Assembly (NCBI GenBank): GCA_000727475.1
Contig: KL647301.1
Coordinates: forward strand, 1,370,093-1,434,092
DNA from: Sarcocystis neurona
Lineage: Eukaryota; Apicomplexa; Conoidasida; Eucoccidiorida; Sarcocystidae
DNA length: 64,000 nt
Reading direction: 5' to 3'
Numbering within the stretch: position 1 is the first letter of the stretch; the number at the start of each line of letters is the position of its first letter. The notes under the pieces are model-generated. The model was not told where the DNA came from and did not search any database. It worked only from the letters and a program-made list of their open reading frames with translations. The position numbers and the translations under genes are program-made. Shown here one piece after another: positions 9,830 through 21,866 of this stretch.

Positions 9830-12800
9830 AACGGTGAATTTTTAACCTTCTACGCGGCTACGGCTGGATCTTGAACAACGTAGCGATTCTTCCCCCACTT
9901 GCGGTGCGGGCTCAGATTTAGATGAATCTGCAAAGGGACGGTTTAGTAGCCACACGTAGCGTCGCTATATCCAGCTGCTGGGGTGACGGTGGGATGACGG
10001 ACAAAATTCGCTGTAAATTGACAAAGAGAGACTGTTCAGGGCACACCTCTGTACGAGTGTAATGTAGAACAATGCTTGCGGTGGAGTAGGACACACTACC
10101 GTTTGGAGAAAACATTGTCACACATGTGTAGTTGCTTTCGTAAAATTATATGTAGGGATTCCTGAGAAGTGGGGTGTATCTGTATGGAGAGAGATCTAGG
10201 TGTACGTCCACATACAGATAAATTGGTGTGTAGATGAAAGAGTATTCTACAGTGCATACGTGTTTATATGAACATGTGTGTAGACGTTGTGCGTGTCACC
10301 TGGTGTATGTCAACATCCGTATTAAGGCGTGGCAGTTGACAGCAGGTGTGCTGCTACGCATCGCAGAGATACATACACCCACAAGTATGAACGACTTCCA
10401 CACACAGAGACACAGACACACACACACATCTTTTTGACTTGAGGATAGGTCTTTCCCACACTGCATGCTTATCTGTTACCTTACGTATTCCTGCTGCCTG
10501 TAACTTCGGTGGGAAGGAGGGGCAGACGGCTGAGATTCGCTTCAGCAGGGTGACGCCACGACGCCAGTGGGAGTTGAGCACACACGAAGACGCACCTTCT
10601 GCACGCGTCCTTCAACAAGAAGCAGAAGACTTGCTTTTTGTTGAAAATGAACATGACGCGCAGAGGGGGGGAGACGACGAATGTCTCACGTGCAAAATAG
10701 ATATACTTGTGGTTATACATGAGAGGTGCACGGTAGGTGATGCATTCTTCTGTCGATATGTGGACAGGGCAGAATTGTTTTCTTTTTCGCCTCGCATCTT
10801 TCTCTCGGTAGGATGATGAGACGAGGACGAATTTCCCTCCACTTCTCTCCATTCTCTATGGACGGCGACGCTGACAGACTAGGACACATATATGGACACG
10901 AATTTCCGTCCACTTCTCTCCATTCTGTATGGACGGCGACGCGGACAGACTAGTACACATATATGGACACAACGTATACGGCTTTACACGTGTCTAGTAC
11001 ATGTGTGGGAGTACATGTGGATACACACGCATGTCTTTGTGTTCGCGAGCGAATACATGTGTATTTGAATTTTTATATTGTCCAACTTATATCTGCGTTT
11101 GCGTGTGTGCGTGTGTTTGTGTGTGTGTGTCTGACCCGCATACGACACGAGACGACATCTGTATAGCGTGAAGGTCGTTTTCTTCGCGTGTTGCTCACAC
11201 CCGACTGCCGGGCGAGAAACGAAAAATTTAATTTTTTCCTCACTCCCAAAAAGCAGCATAGTTTCACCTCTCTTGCTGCTGCCTACGTCCACCGATGTTG
11301 CACTTGTTGCTTGCTGGCCGTTAACTGTACACACACCACCAACAGTTAAAAACACGTACACCGCGTATGCCTTTTCATATCTATAGACACATCCATCACT
11401 AGGCAGATACCACCTGGCTACACGTAATTTCAAGAACAGCCCACGACCATGAAGTCACTCTGCAGGAGCAGTCAAGCACACAACATGTCCAGCCGGAATC
11501 ACACACATTCAGCAGAATACCGGTGTGCTGCACCGCTGCATGTGCAGAATCACTCAAGCAGCTGCACAGGGAAGCAATACGCTACCTACACATGCGCGCA
11601 GAAAAGGTCCACGTCAACGCATGCGGACCTCTATGGCTTTACATCTATATGCACCTGCACATACTTTTTTGTAGTACACACATATGTATGGACGCTCATG
11701 TACTATACGTTGGCTGTGTGCGAATTAATCTACACCAGTACGCTTTTCTCTGACTCCACGTATGTATACACATGTATATATATATATATATTCGCGCAGG
11801 CCCATCACCACCTACGTACGTATTTATATATATTTATATATATATATACATACGTATGCACACGTGTGCATGCAGGGAAGCCTGAGTGAAACACAAGAAT
11901 TCATGTAGGCGAAAGCACCAATATAAAAAGGGCTTTCTTCAATGGTAGAAGCGAGCGACAGCGCTGAAGCACAACGATACGTTATCAAGTGTGTTTCTGC
12001 AACCGCGGCAGCGCTTAAGGCAGCGACTTTCCTCAATGAACCGCAGCGCTCACGGGGGGAAAAGTCTTGGGAAAACAACGTAGAACCTTTCCCCTAGAGC
12101 AATACTATGGCAGCAGCACTGTGTGAACGTGATGCGGATCTTTGATTTGTTGTATTTCGTAAATGTAGAGGCAATTCATGACGTGAGTCCACATGCATAT
12201 TTTTCCACATGTGTGCGCAGAGGACATACGCGCCCATGTGGGTGCTCGTGTACGACTTCTGCATGTGTCCGCACACGTATACATAGGTACATTTTCGTAC
12301 TTCTATATAGGGTGATTTTCAAGAAATGTGTCAAGCTCCCCTATTCCTTGTTGCGAAATCTCGACTTCGTACACGCACTCTCTTCTCTGCTTCTCGTGCG
12401 CGTACTCGTGCGCGTACTAGTACTACCAGTACCGACATGCTTTTGTGGTAAATAATCCATTTCCCATCTGGTGTCAGGGTTATTTTTAGCGATTCTCCAG
12501 GGTTGGCAACGCTCACTGAAGAAAGTTTGCAACTTGGATTGCTTTTTCTCCTGTAACTGCAGCGACGGCAGCTGACCGTGAAGATGAATACGTAACGAAA
12601 AATAGATCCATGTGTAATCATACACTCGGATTTAATCAATAGTTTTGTGCTGCTTCACGTGCAGCAGCAACGCAGTTGCGCCAGATTTCGTGAGCCGTAG
12701 ATCACCTGCCATTCTAAGGACGCAGCATAATTACGTGAGAAAGCGGAGAAGGGAGGGAAACACACTCTTCGAGCATTGCAGCAGAAATGCTAGAAAGACA

Positions 12801-13772
12801 CCTAATAACACTAGTAGAGCCCAGCAAATTAGCTACAGCAGTACTGATAGCCCCGCACAGTAGCAGATTTGTTAGTAACCAGCAGTAAGAACACTAGTAG
12901 AACTTTTCTGAGCATCTGCTGGAGAGCAGACAGTCATTGTTACAGTCGCTGTGGTAGTCGGACGGAAAGGCACCTCGAATGTCTTTTAGGGGCAACGCGA
13001 ATTGTAAGCAAATACTGGATGTCCAGTATGAAGGAAACGGGAACAAGTACGAATGTTAATTTCTTCTTTGTCCCAGAGTAGCAGCACCACGTGGTGAGAT
13101 CTGAGAAAGTAGAGTATCTTCCCAAATCGGTAAATACGGCCGCAGTTTTCCAGCGAGAGAGCGCCCTGGAGTTCGCCTCACTCATTTTGATAGACTACAA
13201 CATCCTGGGCGGAACGAACATCAAAACGGTTTGCCAACAGGGAGGATTTATCGGGGTACACAGAAAGAGGATTGCTCTCAGTAATTGTCTCCTCATTTCG
13301 CGAGCGAAGAGGTAGGTCGGATGAACAAAGACTGGGGAGATCTGACTTCAGCGGCAGAACCAGATAAGCGTGGAATGCAAATCAGACTCCCTGCACTGCT
13401 GCACCGAGGATGACACTCATCGAACGCGAGGAAAAGTACGATAAGAAACTTCTCTATGAGCTTGCTAGCGTCTCCATTCCCCCGTGGCATCAGCAACGTG
13501 AAACAGCGAGTGTACGGGTACGCGAGCCTACAGCACGTGTATAACGCAGGTACGCATCAGCGGGAGAGTGGGGGAAATGCGGACATATTAACACATAGAT
13601 GTGTTTCTTGTAGATATAGGCGTACGCAGAGCGCAGTACACTTCTAAAATTGTAAATAGATGGAATTCCATAATTCTACTTGTACCGGTGAAGTGAGGCG
13701 GTGTACACACTTCTTTTTCTTTGTACAGACCCGTATGAAGGGCGAAATGCGGACAACAGAATCCACATATAT
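9830..13772. other. Sparse region without a supported gene
   Basis: About 3.9 kb of mixed-composition DNA with scattered open frames under 150 codons on both strands and no consistent exon chain. It contains a 71-bp tandem duplication (10829-10970), TA/TG microsatellites (about 11000-11110 and 11760-11860), and a short minus-strand patch near 12445-12474 that weakly recalls a mariner transposase motif (see findings). No gene is called. Confidence 0.5.
10829..10970. repeat. 71-bp tandem duplication, two copies
   Basis: Two head-to-tail copies beginning gaatttcc at 10829 and 10900, each ending acacatatatggacac. They differ at only a few positions, so the duplication is recent. 71 is not a multiple of three and neither copy lies in a supported exon. 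Confidence 0.9.
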
Positions 13773-14205
13773 NNNNNNNNNNNNNNNNNNNNNNNNNNNN
13801 NNNNNNNNNNNNNNNNNNNNNNNNNNNNNNNNNNNNNNNNNNNNNNNNNNNNNNNNNNNNNNNNNNNNNNNNNNNNNNNNNNNNNNNNNNNNNNNNNNNN
13901 NNNNNNNNNNNNNNNNNNNNNNNNNNNNNNNNNNNNNNNNNNNNNNNNNNNNNNNNNNNNNNNNNNNNNNNNNNNNNNNNNNNNNNNNNNNNNNNNNNNN
14001 NNNNNNNNNNNNNNNNNNNNNNNNNNNNNNNNNNNNNNNNNNNNNNNNNNNNNNNNNNNNNNNNNNNNNNNNNNNNNNNNNNNNNNNNNNNNNNNNNNNN
14101 NNNNNNNNNNNNNNNNNNNNNNNNNNNNNNNNNNNNNNNNNNNNNNNNNNNNNNNNNNNNNNNNNNNNNNNNNNNNNNNNNNNNNNNNNNNNNNNNNNNN
14201 NNNNN
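13773..14205. other. Assembly gap (433 N)
   Basis: A run of N, followed immediately by a (TA)n run on the right and preceded by acatatat on the left. The true length is unknown. Open frames that appear to cross it are artefacts. Confidence 0.99.
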
Positions 14206-14241
<36 letters not shown>

Positions 14242-14338
14242 CACATATATACATATGTGTACACACATATGTACATACATATGCACATACACACAGACGT
14301 TACTTGTACCACACCTGACCATCGAAGCATGTACAGTG

Positions 14339-14468
14339 AAGTCCTTAACTCAGGAGCCTGTCCGCATTTGTAGGTGTGCCCCACTCATAGCCGTAAGCCG
14401 TACAAGTCCTTAACATGTGAGTCTGCTTGTATTTTTAGGTGTGCCCTAGTCATAGCCGTATGCCGTAT
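14339..14468. repeat. 65-bp tandem duplication, two diverged copies
   Basis: Both copies start aagtccttaac (14339 and 14404) and share aggtgtgcccyastcatagc followed by a gccgt block. The right copy has more changes. It lies just right of the first gap in noncoding DNA. Confidence 0.8.
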
Positions 14469-14469
14469 A

Positions 14470-15706
14470 TGCGCATCCCTACACACACGTGTGTGTAAGT
14501 GTATGGCAAATGGGTATCTGCGTCACCAACACGCGAAGGACCGCAGCTCCAAACACATTTTACTTAGCTTCAAAACCATTGGTATACACGCGTAGCTACC
14601 TGCGTGAACAAATACCGACTGACACGGGTGTTGTCTCTATCTTTCTTTCTATCCATGAGTGGATTGATATGCATCATTCGCCTGTGTGTCTACGTATACC
14701 TGCAGGTGTATACACGCATATTAGCCCGCATACACACAAGCTTACTGCGACGGTAATATACTCCTCCACCTTCGCACAGGGAGGCGGCGGGTCTTCCAGA
14801 AGCTGGAAGAGAGACGCAGGCTGTGTGTGACCCTGCTTCAGCAAAAATTGTCTCACTGTCTACTAAGTTTCTTCACTTGCGCCCTCCATCATACTATAAC
14901 CACCTTGGTATGTTTCACGTGCAGTTCTTCGTTTTCCCACGTGCTGGAGGTGTTTCTTTTTTTCCCGACAGCCGGTTCCATTCACGGCTTCTACATTATC
15001 TATGTTGAAAGCTTTTCGGGGACTCCCGAAGCAGATGAAGCTTCTTTCGGTCAAATTCACTTTCTAGTGTCTGCAAGCTTCGTGTTTGAAGATGATTCGG
15101 TGCTGCCGTTCTCGGCACGGCACGGCGCACGCGCGCACGTACCTTCTTCCCGCGTTGTGGTTTGTGCAAGTGGAAACTCTCTTATTTTTTCGGCCTGTTC
15201 CTCCGTCTACCACCGCACACCAGCAGAAGCTCCATAAATTCCTTCTTCCGGACTTCCTGGTTCTACCTGGAAGCCGCTGAAGAAATGTAGCACCGGCACA
15301 TGACATGTGCGAACACACGTGGAAATCCTGCGCATGCAACAAAAGGTAGACGAAAATTTTGTGTGTAAGTCGTTCAATCATACGTCCATGTACGTATGCG
15401 TATCCGACAGGCGTCATCAGAGAGAATTTATCCCTACACTTGAGCTCTTTATGTGTGCTACGTATCCATGTTCGCTACATGAACATTTTCTTCCTCTGGA
15501 GTAGCACGTCTGCGCGTGTAAGGAAGGACGTGCTCCTTACTCTTTTAAATCGGTCGTTCTCTGTGTCCTCTACTTCCCACTCGGAAACTTCCCTCCCTTA
15601 TTTTAACTGCAAGACGTTTGTCTACCCGTTTGTGTCACCCTCTCCTCCACAACGTACGCCTACGTGCACATGTGTTTGTGAGTGCATATCTATATATATA
15701 CATACA

Positions 15707-15737
<31 letters not shown>

Positions 15738-16500
15738 GTATATATATATATATATGTATATACCTCGCGCCGGTGTGTATAGCACTTATGTGTATACTTT
15801 TATGTCTTTGCAAATAGATACGTAGAAGTCTAATTCTACGTACGTATACGTCGTCCAGTTGCATGTAGTACGCGTATACGCCCGAGTCCATCGGCGTCTG
15901 ACGGCACTGCCTGCACCTTCACACACATGTATCACTGCTTGAGTATCTACCGCAACTTCTCAATAATCTCAGTCTTCATCCACTTTTATACGTGAAATGT
16001 ATAAATAAACAGAGACGTCCACATGCACATAGGTCTCTATCAGCATATCTGCATTCATAATTGTATATATATGAGTATATATGAGTGTATACGAGTATAT
16101 ATAGATGTATATACATGTGTATATATGGGTGTATGTATTACAGACAAGTCCACACGTACATACGTCTATATCAGCATATTTGCATTTGTAATTATATATG
16201 TATATGAGTATATATGTATATATATATGTATACATATAAATATATGAGTATATATATATGTATGTATACGTATATATATATATATATATGAGTATATCTG
16301 CGTCCGTTTTAAATGGAGCGCTCGTGTAAGTGTGTGGGTCTCTCTTCGTCTCTCCACGTATATACTTCCAAGTGCCCACATGTGTGTACGTAGACTGATC
16401 GGCGTATATACGTATTTGTAGGTGGATGTGAAGTTCACACGCATATATTTGTGTAGAGCTGCTGTCCTACCCGTCTCTGCTCTTTTTCTATCTGCCTCCT
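14470..16500. other. Noncoding region with microsatellites
   Basis: Mixed sequence without a convincing gene. It contains a (CATA)9 run at 15701-15736 and (TA)n runs. It also holds a diverged duplication with a period of about 129 bases near 16014-16270, in which tatatcagcatatytgcat recurs. After about 16455 the plus strand becomes pyrimidine-rich, leading into the next coding candidate. Confidence 0.6.
15701..15736. repeat. (CATA)n microsatellite
   Basis: Nine uninterrupted CATA units followed by a (TA)n stretch. Confidence 0.95.
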
Positions 16501-16540
16501 GCGCGTCCCCTCACCACCTGGTCGTATTGCAGTTGCTACT

Positions 16541-17251
16541 ATGTCGCTCTCTGCTGCTGTTGCTTGGTTGACTGCTGCTGGTTTCCCCGTGCTCCCCCCT
16601 GCTCCCGTACCCCCTGCTGCTGCTGCAGCGTGGTCGTCCTCCCGTAGGCAGCCTCGAGCTGGGGGACGCGCAGTAGCTGCTTCCCTCTGTCGGTGCGGAC
16701 CTCTGCCGCAGCATCTGTTGCTGCAGCACCAGCAGCCATCCGCCCGTTGTATGTGGACGCATGGAGGAGCAGCAGGACCCCAAAAAAGACTTGACCGCGC
16801 CGGAGACGCAGCAGCAGCAGCATCGCCACCACCAGCCGCAGCAGCAGGTAGATCAGCAGGAAGAGGAGCTGGTGAAAGGGCAGTGGTAGCACGTGGGAAG
16901 TCAGAAGCAGGAAAAGAGAAATTGTTGGTGAAGAGCCGTCCTCAGCGCAGCAGGAAAGTACAGCAGCTTGCTGCAGCTCTTGTGTCGCTCTCCCAGGAGG
17001 AAGCAGACGAACTCTGCGCTGCGTGCGCCGAGCGTCTCTCCCCACAGATCAATCGACAATCTTCTTCAACTTTAACAGCTGCTAAAAAGTGGCAGCCTCT
17101 GGCTCCGAGACACGTCACTTTCTTCCCACATCCCCTCGCTCTCTTTGCTGCTGCAGCGGGAGCAGTGCGCTTCGCCGGCGTCAGCAGCCCGGTGATGCCT
17201 CGTGCTGCGACTGCGGTGCTCATGGCTGCTGCAGCGAATGTAAGTAAATAA
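16541..17251 (+). CDS. Ala-rich protein with a weak L7/L12-like N-domain helix pair
   Basis: An ATG-started frame of 236 codons; the context (gctactatgtcg) follows a pyrimidine-rich stretch. It opens with a hydrophobic, Ala/Pro-rich leader that could be an organelle-targeting presequence. It then has a Lys/Arg-rich stretch and, near residues 139-166, VQQLAAALVSLSQEEADEL. That segment resembles the N-terminal dimerisation helices of ribosomal protein L7/L12 (K-[IV]-QQL...SL[ST]...E..[DE]L). The L12 C-terminal domain is not found in the window, so the identity is tentative. The frame ends at VSK-stop exactly where a GTAAGT donor-like site begins (17240), so the coding part may splice there. That boundary is the first unit of the 53-bp array below. 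Confidence 0.5.
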   Translation: MSLSAAVAWLTAAGFPVLPPAPVPPAAAAAWSSSRRQPRAGGRAVAASLCRCGPLPQHLLLQHQQPSARCMWTHGGAAGPQKRLDRAGDAAAAASPPPAAAAGRSAGRGAGERAVVARGKSEAGKEKLLVKSRPQRSRKVQQLAAALVSLSQEEADELCAACAERLSPQINRQSSSTLTAAKKWQPLAPRHVTFFPHPLALFAAAAGAVRFAGVSSPVMPRAATAVLMAAAANVSK

Positions 17252-17532
17252 GAGCAGCAGCTCCTGCGGTGCTCGTGGCTGCTAGAGCGAATGTCAGTAA
17301 ATAAGAACAGCAGCTTCTGTGGTTCTCCTGGCTGCTGCAGCGAACGTAAGTAAATAAGAGCAGCAGCTCCTGCGGCCCTTCCGTGGCTGCTGCAGCACAT
17401 GTAAGTAAATAAGAGCAACCGCTCCCGCGGCTCTCATGGTTGCTGCATCGAATATAAGCGAATAAGGACAGCAGCTCTTGCGGTTCTCGTGGATGCCGCA
17501 ACACGTGTCAGTAAATAAGAGTAGCAGCTCCT
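17213..17532 (+). repeat. 53-bp tandem array, six copies, each with a GTAAGT-like site
   Basis: Units begin gcggtgctc or a variant at 17213, 17266, 17319, 17372, 17427 and 17480. All are 53 bases apart except the fourth, which is 55. Each carries a coding-like AVLxAAxAN stretch followed by rtaagtaaataag or a close variant, so most copies read VSK-stop or ISE-stop in one frame. Unit 1 is the end of the upstream open frame. Because 53 is not a multiple of three, a message read through the array would change frame in each copy. Confidence 0.9.
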
Positions 17533-17688
17533 GCTTGATTCCTGGGTCTGCGTCAGCGGGGAGAAGCACCTGCGGCAGCTCGTGCTGGTCAGTGCCGCTG
17601 CGGCAGCGCAAAAAAGAGAAAACAGCGGCACGTTTGCCTGATTTTGGGTGTCTGCAACGTCGTCAAGGAGGGAAAACGGTAGCTGCTG

Positions 17689-18135
17689 TTGTCCTGTCAT
17701 TGCTGCAGCACACGAGGAAGCAGCTGCTGCGCAGCGCAGCAGAAAGGGCAACTGCTGCAGCACGTAGGTACAAAGTCAGCACGTGTAAGTGGCGCTTGCA
17801 GAAAGAGAGAGAGGGGAAAAAAGTGTTGCCAGCAGGTGTTAAAGACGCACCACCTGCAGCAGAACTTCATATACACTTTCTGGTGCAAGGAACAAGAAGC
17901 ACAGCAGCAGCAGATCGAAGTCCGGTTCAACAAGAGCGCAAGCAGCAGCAGAACACGAGCACTTCACAAGCGCAGCATCACATTATCAAACGTGCAGGAC
18001 CTGTGCGCCGGGTCTAAGAAAGACAGCCGCAGTCTGCTGAGAAGGGCAGCGACGGCGGGGACAACCGGCCGCACTTGCAGCACGCCTACAAAGAGTGAAC
18101 AAGTTGCGATGGAAGAGAAAAAGAGGAAAATGTGA
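17689..18135 (+). CDS. Possible downstream exon, Q/S/K-rich
   Basis: An open frame of 148 codons from 17689. The right half (about 17860-18135) reads FIYTFWCKEQEAQQQQIEV, then a Ser/Arg-rich stretch with SITLSNVQDLCAGSKKDS, ending KKRKM and stop. It could be a 3' exon of the 16541 gene, beyond the 53-bp array. Another plus frame (17478-18017) and parts of the minus strand are also open, and no family is recognised. Confidence 0.28.
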   Translation: MSCHCCSTRGSSCCAAQQKGQLLQHVGTKSARVSGACRKRERGKKCCQQVLKTHHLQQNFIYTFWCKEQEAQQQQIEVRFNKSASSSRTRALHKRSITLSNVQDLCAGSKKDSRSLLRRAATAGTTGRTCSTPTKSEQVAMEEKKRKM

Positions 18136-18439
18136 AGCGCCGAGAAGTACGTGTATAAGGAATAAGACAAAGGCAGCGGAAACAGCTGCAGCCGAGGTGC
18201 GCTCCTCTTCGAACAGGTCGCAGCACCCGGTGCAACAACAACAGTAGTTCTCGCGCGGTGAGCACCTTCTGTTAGCAGCAGCGGAAGGTATCCACGGCAG
18301 CAGGAAGGCGCTGCAGGACCCCTCGGAAAGAAGCGCAGGAGAAGCTCAGCAGCTGCAGCAGAAGGAAACACCAGCAGCAGCCCAACCCAGAGTAGCAGCG
18401 GCATCAGCAGGAGTCACCTTCGCTACGAAGTGCACGCGC

Positions 18440-19700
18440 CCACACAGAGAGGCACCTGTCCATATACGTGTGGAGAGAATAGAAAGAGAAATTCTTCAGT
18501 TCGTAGGCAAAGCGTATTCTTCTAGGCATTCGTATACAACGTCATATGAAGAAGCACAGCCCAGAGGAGATGCTCCTGTATTTGATTCGTTTCAACTAAT
18601 GATGCTCAACGCACAGGCGTATTTTCTCCTTCTGTAGCTGCGCGGCTTCACAACTATTTTATGGGGGGTAGACGGTCCTCCGCTCCTGACCACCAGTACG
18701 TCACTAGGCCTTTACTGACGCACAGACGCGCCTAAAGGGAGTGAATACATAAGTGGTTGTACAAGTTATTACGCTGAACTGCCTGCGCGCGTATACATAT
18801 ATATATATATATGTGCGTGTATATAATGATAATACTCGTACCCTGGTGTGTGCCTACACGCATGCCGTGTCTACATATGTGTACGGCACGTGTATGCAGT
18901 TACACATATATATATATAGATAGGAGAATATATGCGTGTATATAGAGAGATAGATAGATAGATGGACAACTTCATTTGTCTGTGCATGTGGTCTTATACC
19001 CATGTATATACGTCTATTTGAGTACGTATAGTTCGCGACGTTTCTACACGTGTATACGCTTTTGTGTGTGTAGGTGTATATGCGTATATATCCACACACG
19101 TACGTATATCTTTGCAGGTTCGCGTGCAGGTCTGCTGTGTGTATGTATAAAGGGAGAAGAGAGATGTCTCCAGTCTTGCTGATATTTACTCAGATTGTAC
19201 AGGTTCCTTGGCGCATGACTTCGCAGATCCCGTTCGGTCTCGGGGTAATGTTATCCGTCACAGCCCATTTTGTTGGTGGGCAAGCTAGCGTTTTTCTTCT
19301 TCGGCGTGTGCTCCTGCTTCGTGGCCCAAGCCGACACAGACACGTATATATGCTGAGATACAGAGATAAAGAGAGACAGATGGGCAGACGCACAGAAGAA
19401 TTAATACATACATATACAGAAAAAAGAATGCAGTGTGGTGTATAGGTGAATGTCGTGCTACTACAGTGTGTACAACGGTATGTGTGAGGACGTGTGATCT
19501 CTCACACACACGCAGGCTCGAGAACACCTGACGCACCGTACGGTACGTTCTAGATAAACGGGCTTGGTGTCATTTCGTCATCCTGTCACACCTCGGTGAC
19601 TTGCGTTCAAAACGCTTCATCTTTCTCCTCTCTCCTCAGTGCGCTGACCGTTTTTTTGTGCGCCTTCGCTGATTTCAACTTCTGCGGTTGCTCCTTTGTT
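18440..19700. repeat. Microsatellite-rich noncoding stretch
   Basis: TA/TG repeats around 18790-19110, including a gatagata run at 18950. Around 19190-19335 both strands carry short open pieces (plus: a hydrophobic VMLSVTAHFVGG segment), too ambiguous to call. After 19600 the plus strand is pyrimidine-rich, ending in tttgttgctgcag at 19707. That could be an acceptor for a short Lys-rich last exon (19708-19816), but the complementary strand offers an equally good exon. Confidence 0.5.
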
Positions 19701-21676
19701 GCTGCAGGAAGCGTCCGCACAGCGAGAAGCGGCAGACAAAGGGCAAACGAAGAAGAAAGCCAGCGGGCTCCCAGAGAAACACCTGGCTGCCGGTGCTGCT
19801 GCGACCGCATCTCAGTAGAGTTCTTTTACGCTTTTAGTCTCAGCAGGTGGTTCTTTCCTCTTTCGTTGGGAGGAACAGAGTAATATCCGCGGTATCAGCA
19901 GGTACCGTACGGGAACGGATCTTTTGTCCTGCTGCTGGAAGAAAAAACACTTGGACAACCGTGAAGGTGCTGCGGTTTTGTCCTTGCGTATCTGTTCTGC
20001 AGCTGAAAACAGATGCTTTTCTTTGGGAATGAGGTTTCACTTGTGCTTGCTGTTGCGGCTGCTGCTTTAGGGTTGCCGCTTATGCTACTGTAGGAGATGC
20101 GACTGCAGGACGCCATCACGTATACACGCCTTCGCATTGTTCCGGACACGCCTGCGCTCCAGCGCCTTTTTATAAATCATCTGTTGCTGCATCTTCTTTG
20201 TTAACGGATAGAATGCACTTACACAGGGGTTATCTTTAAACTGATCCCCTCTAGTGGCATACGTCGTGAAACGCGTTTTGCCTGCGAACTACGACGCAGT
20301 GCGTACGACACTTCCAACGCCTTCCACAAAGTCCAGACCTACTCCTCAAAAACACGCTGAGAAACCTACGTCCTTCGTAGCTGCACCAGGTGCTGCTAGG
20401 TAAAAGTGGAGCAAAATAAATCGGTGTTTCTCACATGTTGCAGCTGCTGGATGGAAACGAAAACACCCTTTTGCTTGGAAACTACGGCTGCGCGCACACA
20501 AAAAATTTCGTGTTCACTTTGTGTGACTGTTTCAGGTGTTTGTGGACCTCAGTAGCGATGCTTGTGAGTGCACTACTAGTGCTGCAATCTGTAATAATTA
20601 CCTGAAAAGATTCACTCCTTGTTCTACAGCTCTGCATCGCACAAAGAAAACCAAAAATCTTCGCCTTAGTATTGTACAGCTGTCGCACACAGACAGAAGA
20701 CAGAGCAGCTGCACCCACTGCTAAGGCCACATCGCTTAACTGAAGCGCGCCTATGTCTTTTCCCTCTTCAGCCAGTTGGCCAACGTGGACATTCTTTACA
20801 TGTCAGACATACACTATTCTGTAAGTGAAAAGATGTTTCTACGAATAAGAGGTTAAACATAAATGTTTCTGTGTGTATAGAGGTACTTCTTGTGTACGTT
20901 TGTCTATTTCGAACTGAACGTATGTATGTGTACACACAGGATATTTAAAAATACTTTTTTTGCAAGCTTTGCGCCTGTGTGTATAAACTGCGAATGCTAT
21001 GCTTCGTGAGTGCACGCGTTTGCGGGATACACCTACAGGCGCTTCTCATTGTGATGCAAAATAATCAAGAATGTCTTCATTCCCTTGCTACACCATAAAG
21101 ACAAAGAATAGAGCCGGATTTTTTTGTGCGTGTGAAGTCTTCTTTAGGAATGTTCCTGTGCGTAGGATGAACGATTGTCTGCCCCACCTAAAATCGCATA
21201 AGACGTCTTGTGTTCGCGAGTTCTCCATCCTTAGGAAACATTACGACAAACGTCCTGGAGCAACTCGACCAGCGCGTGAGGAGCGTCCTTGCCTTCCCCG
21301 TCCTTTGAATACTCACGGGCACGCATATTCTTCACAGCTAATATTTGATTTTCCCTTTGGCAGTCAGAGTGCTTGCGTTCTTTTCTCTTCTACTGAAGCC
21401 GAGCGGTGAGTATCTGCTGACTGAACCAGCACGATGTTTTGTTCCTACTCTCAACAGTCGACTACCGGCAGGTGATCTCATAGTTAAACATAGTGGTGCT
21501 ATTTAACAGTGAGAAGTAACCTTCTTCTCACTTCTTCGCTATCTTTCGAAGAATGTCAGACCACGGAAGCAGACGAAGTTCAGCAGTCAGGGGTCCGACT
21601 GTAGACAAGCGCGAAGTAGCTGTCTGTTGAGTGTGTGGATTTCTTTTCTTTCATTACAGATTTTGACCCAAAATAG

Positions 21677-21866
21677 GAACAATAACATCGGCGGTGTGGG
21701 TGTCTAACGGTAGCAAAGCTATGCCTTTTTTAATGTTACGACGAGAGGAGAAGTACCCTTCATTTGCCCGTGATTGGATTAGTGGGGCGTCCAAGCTTTT
21801 AAACGCTGAGACCGGCGAGTTGCCGGACATTACAGTATTTTCTCAGGTGGCCCCCGGTGTATGCTA
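21677..21866 (+). CDS. Candidate exon, unknown protein
   Basis: An open frame after aaaatag (about 21677) reads TITSAVWVSNGSKAMPFLML, then an Arg/Lys/Glu-rich helix and NAETGELPDITVFSQ, with a donor-like caggtggcc near 21848 and a stop shortly after. A pyrimidine tract (tttcttttctttcattacag) lies just upstream. The composition is that of a globular protein, but no family is recognised and length alone does not exclude chance. Confidence 0.3.

Noticed and set aside
13588..14373. Frames spanning the first run of N (and likewise 55248-56264 across the second)
   Set aside because: Created by translating N and flanking (TA)n.
17213..17532. CRISPR-like regularly spaced array
   Set aside because: The 53-bp units are contiguous tandem copies with no unique spacers, and the genome is eukaryotic.
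19708..19816. Short Lys-rich last exon after a ctgcag acceptor
   Set aside because: The palindromic ctgcag gives an equally good exon on the opposite strand (Lys/Glu-rich, ending near 19607), so neither strand can be preferred.
20040..20230. Open stretches on both strands around an acceptor-like ctactgtag
   Set aside because: At least three frames look equally protein-like and no neighbouring exon fixes the phase.
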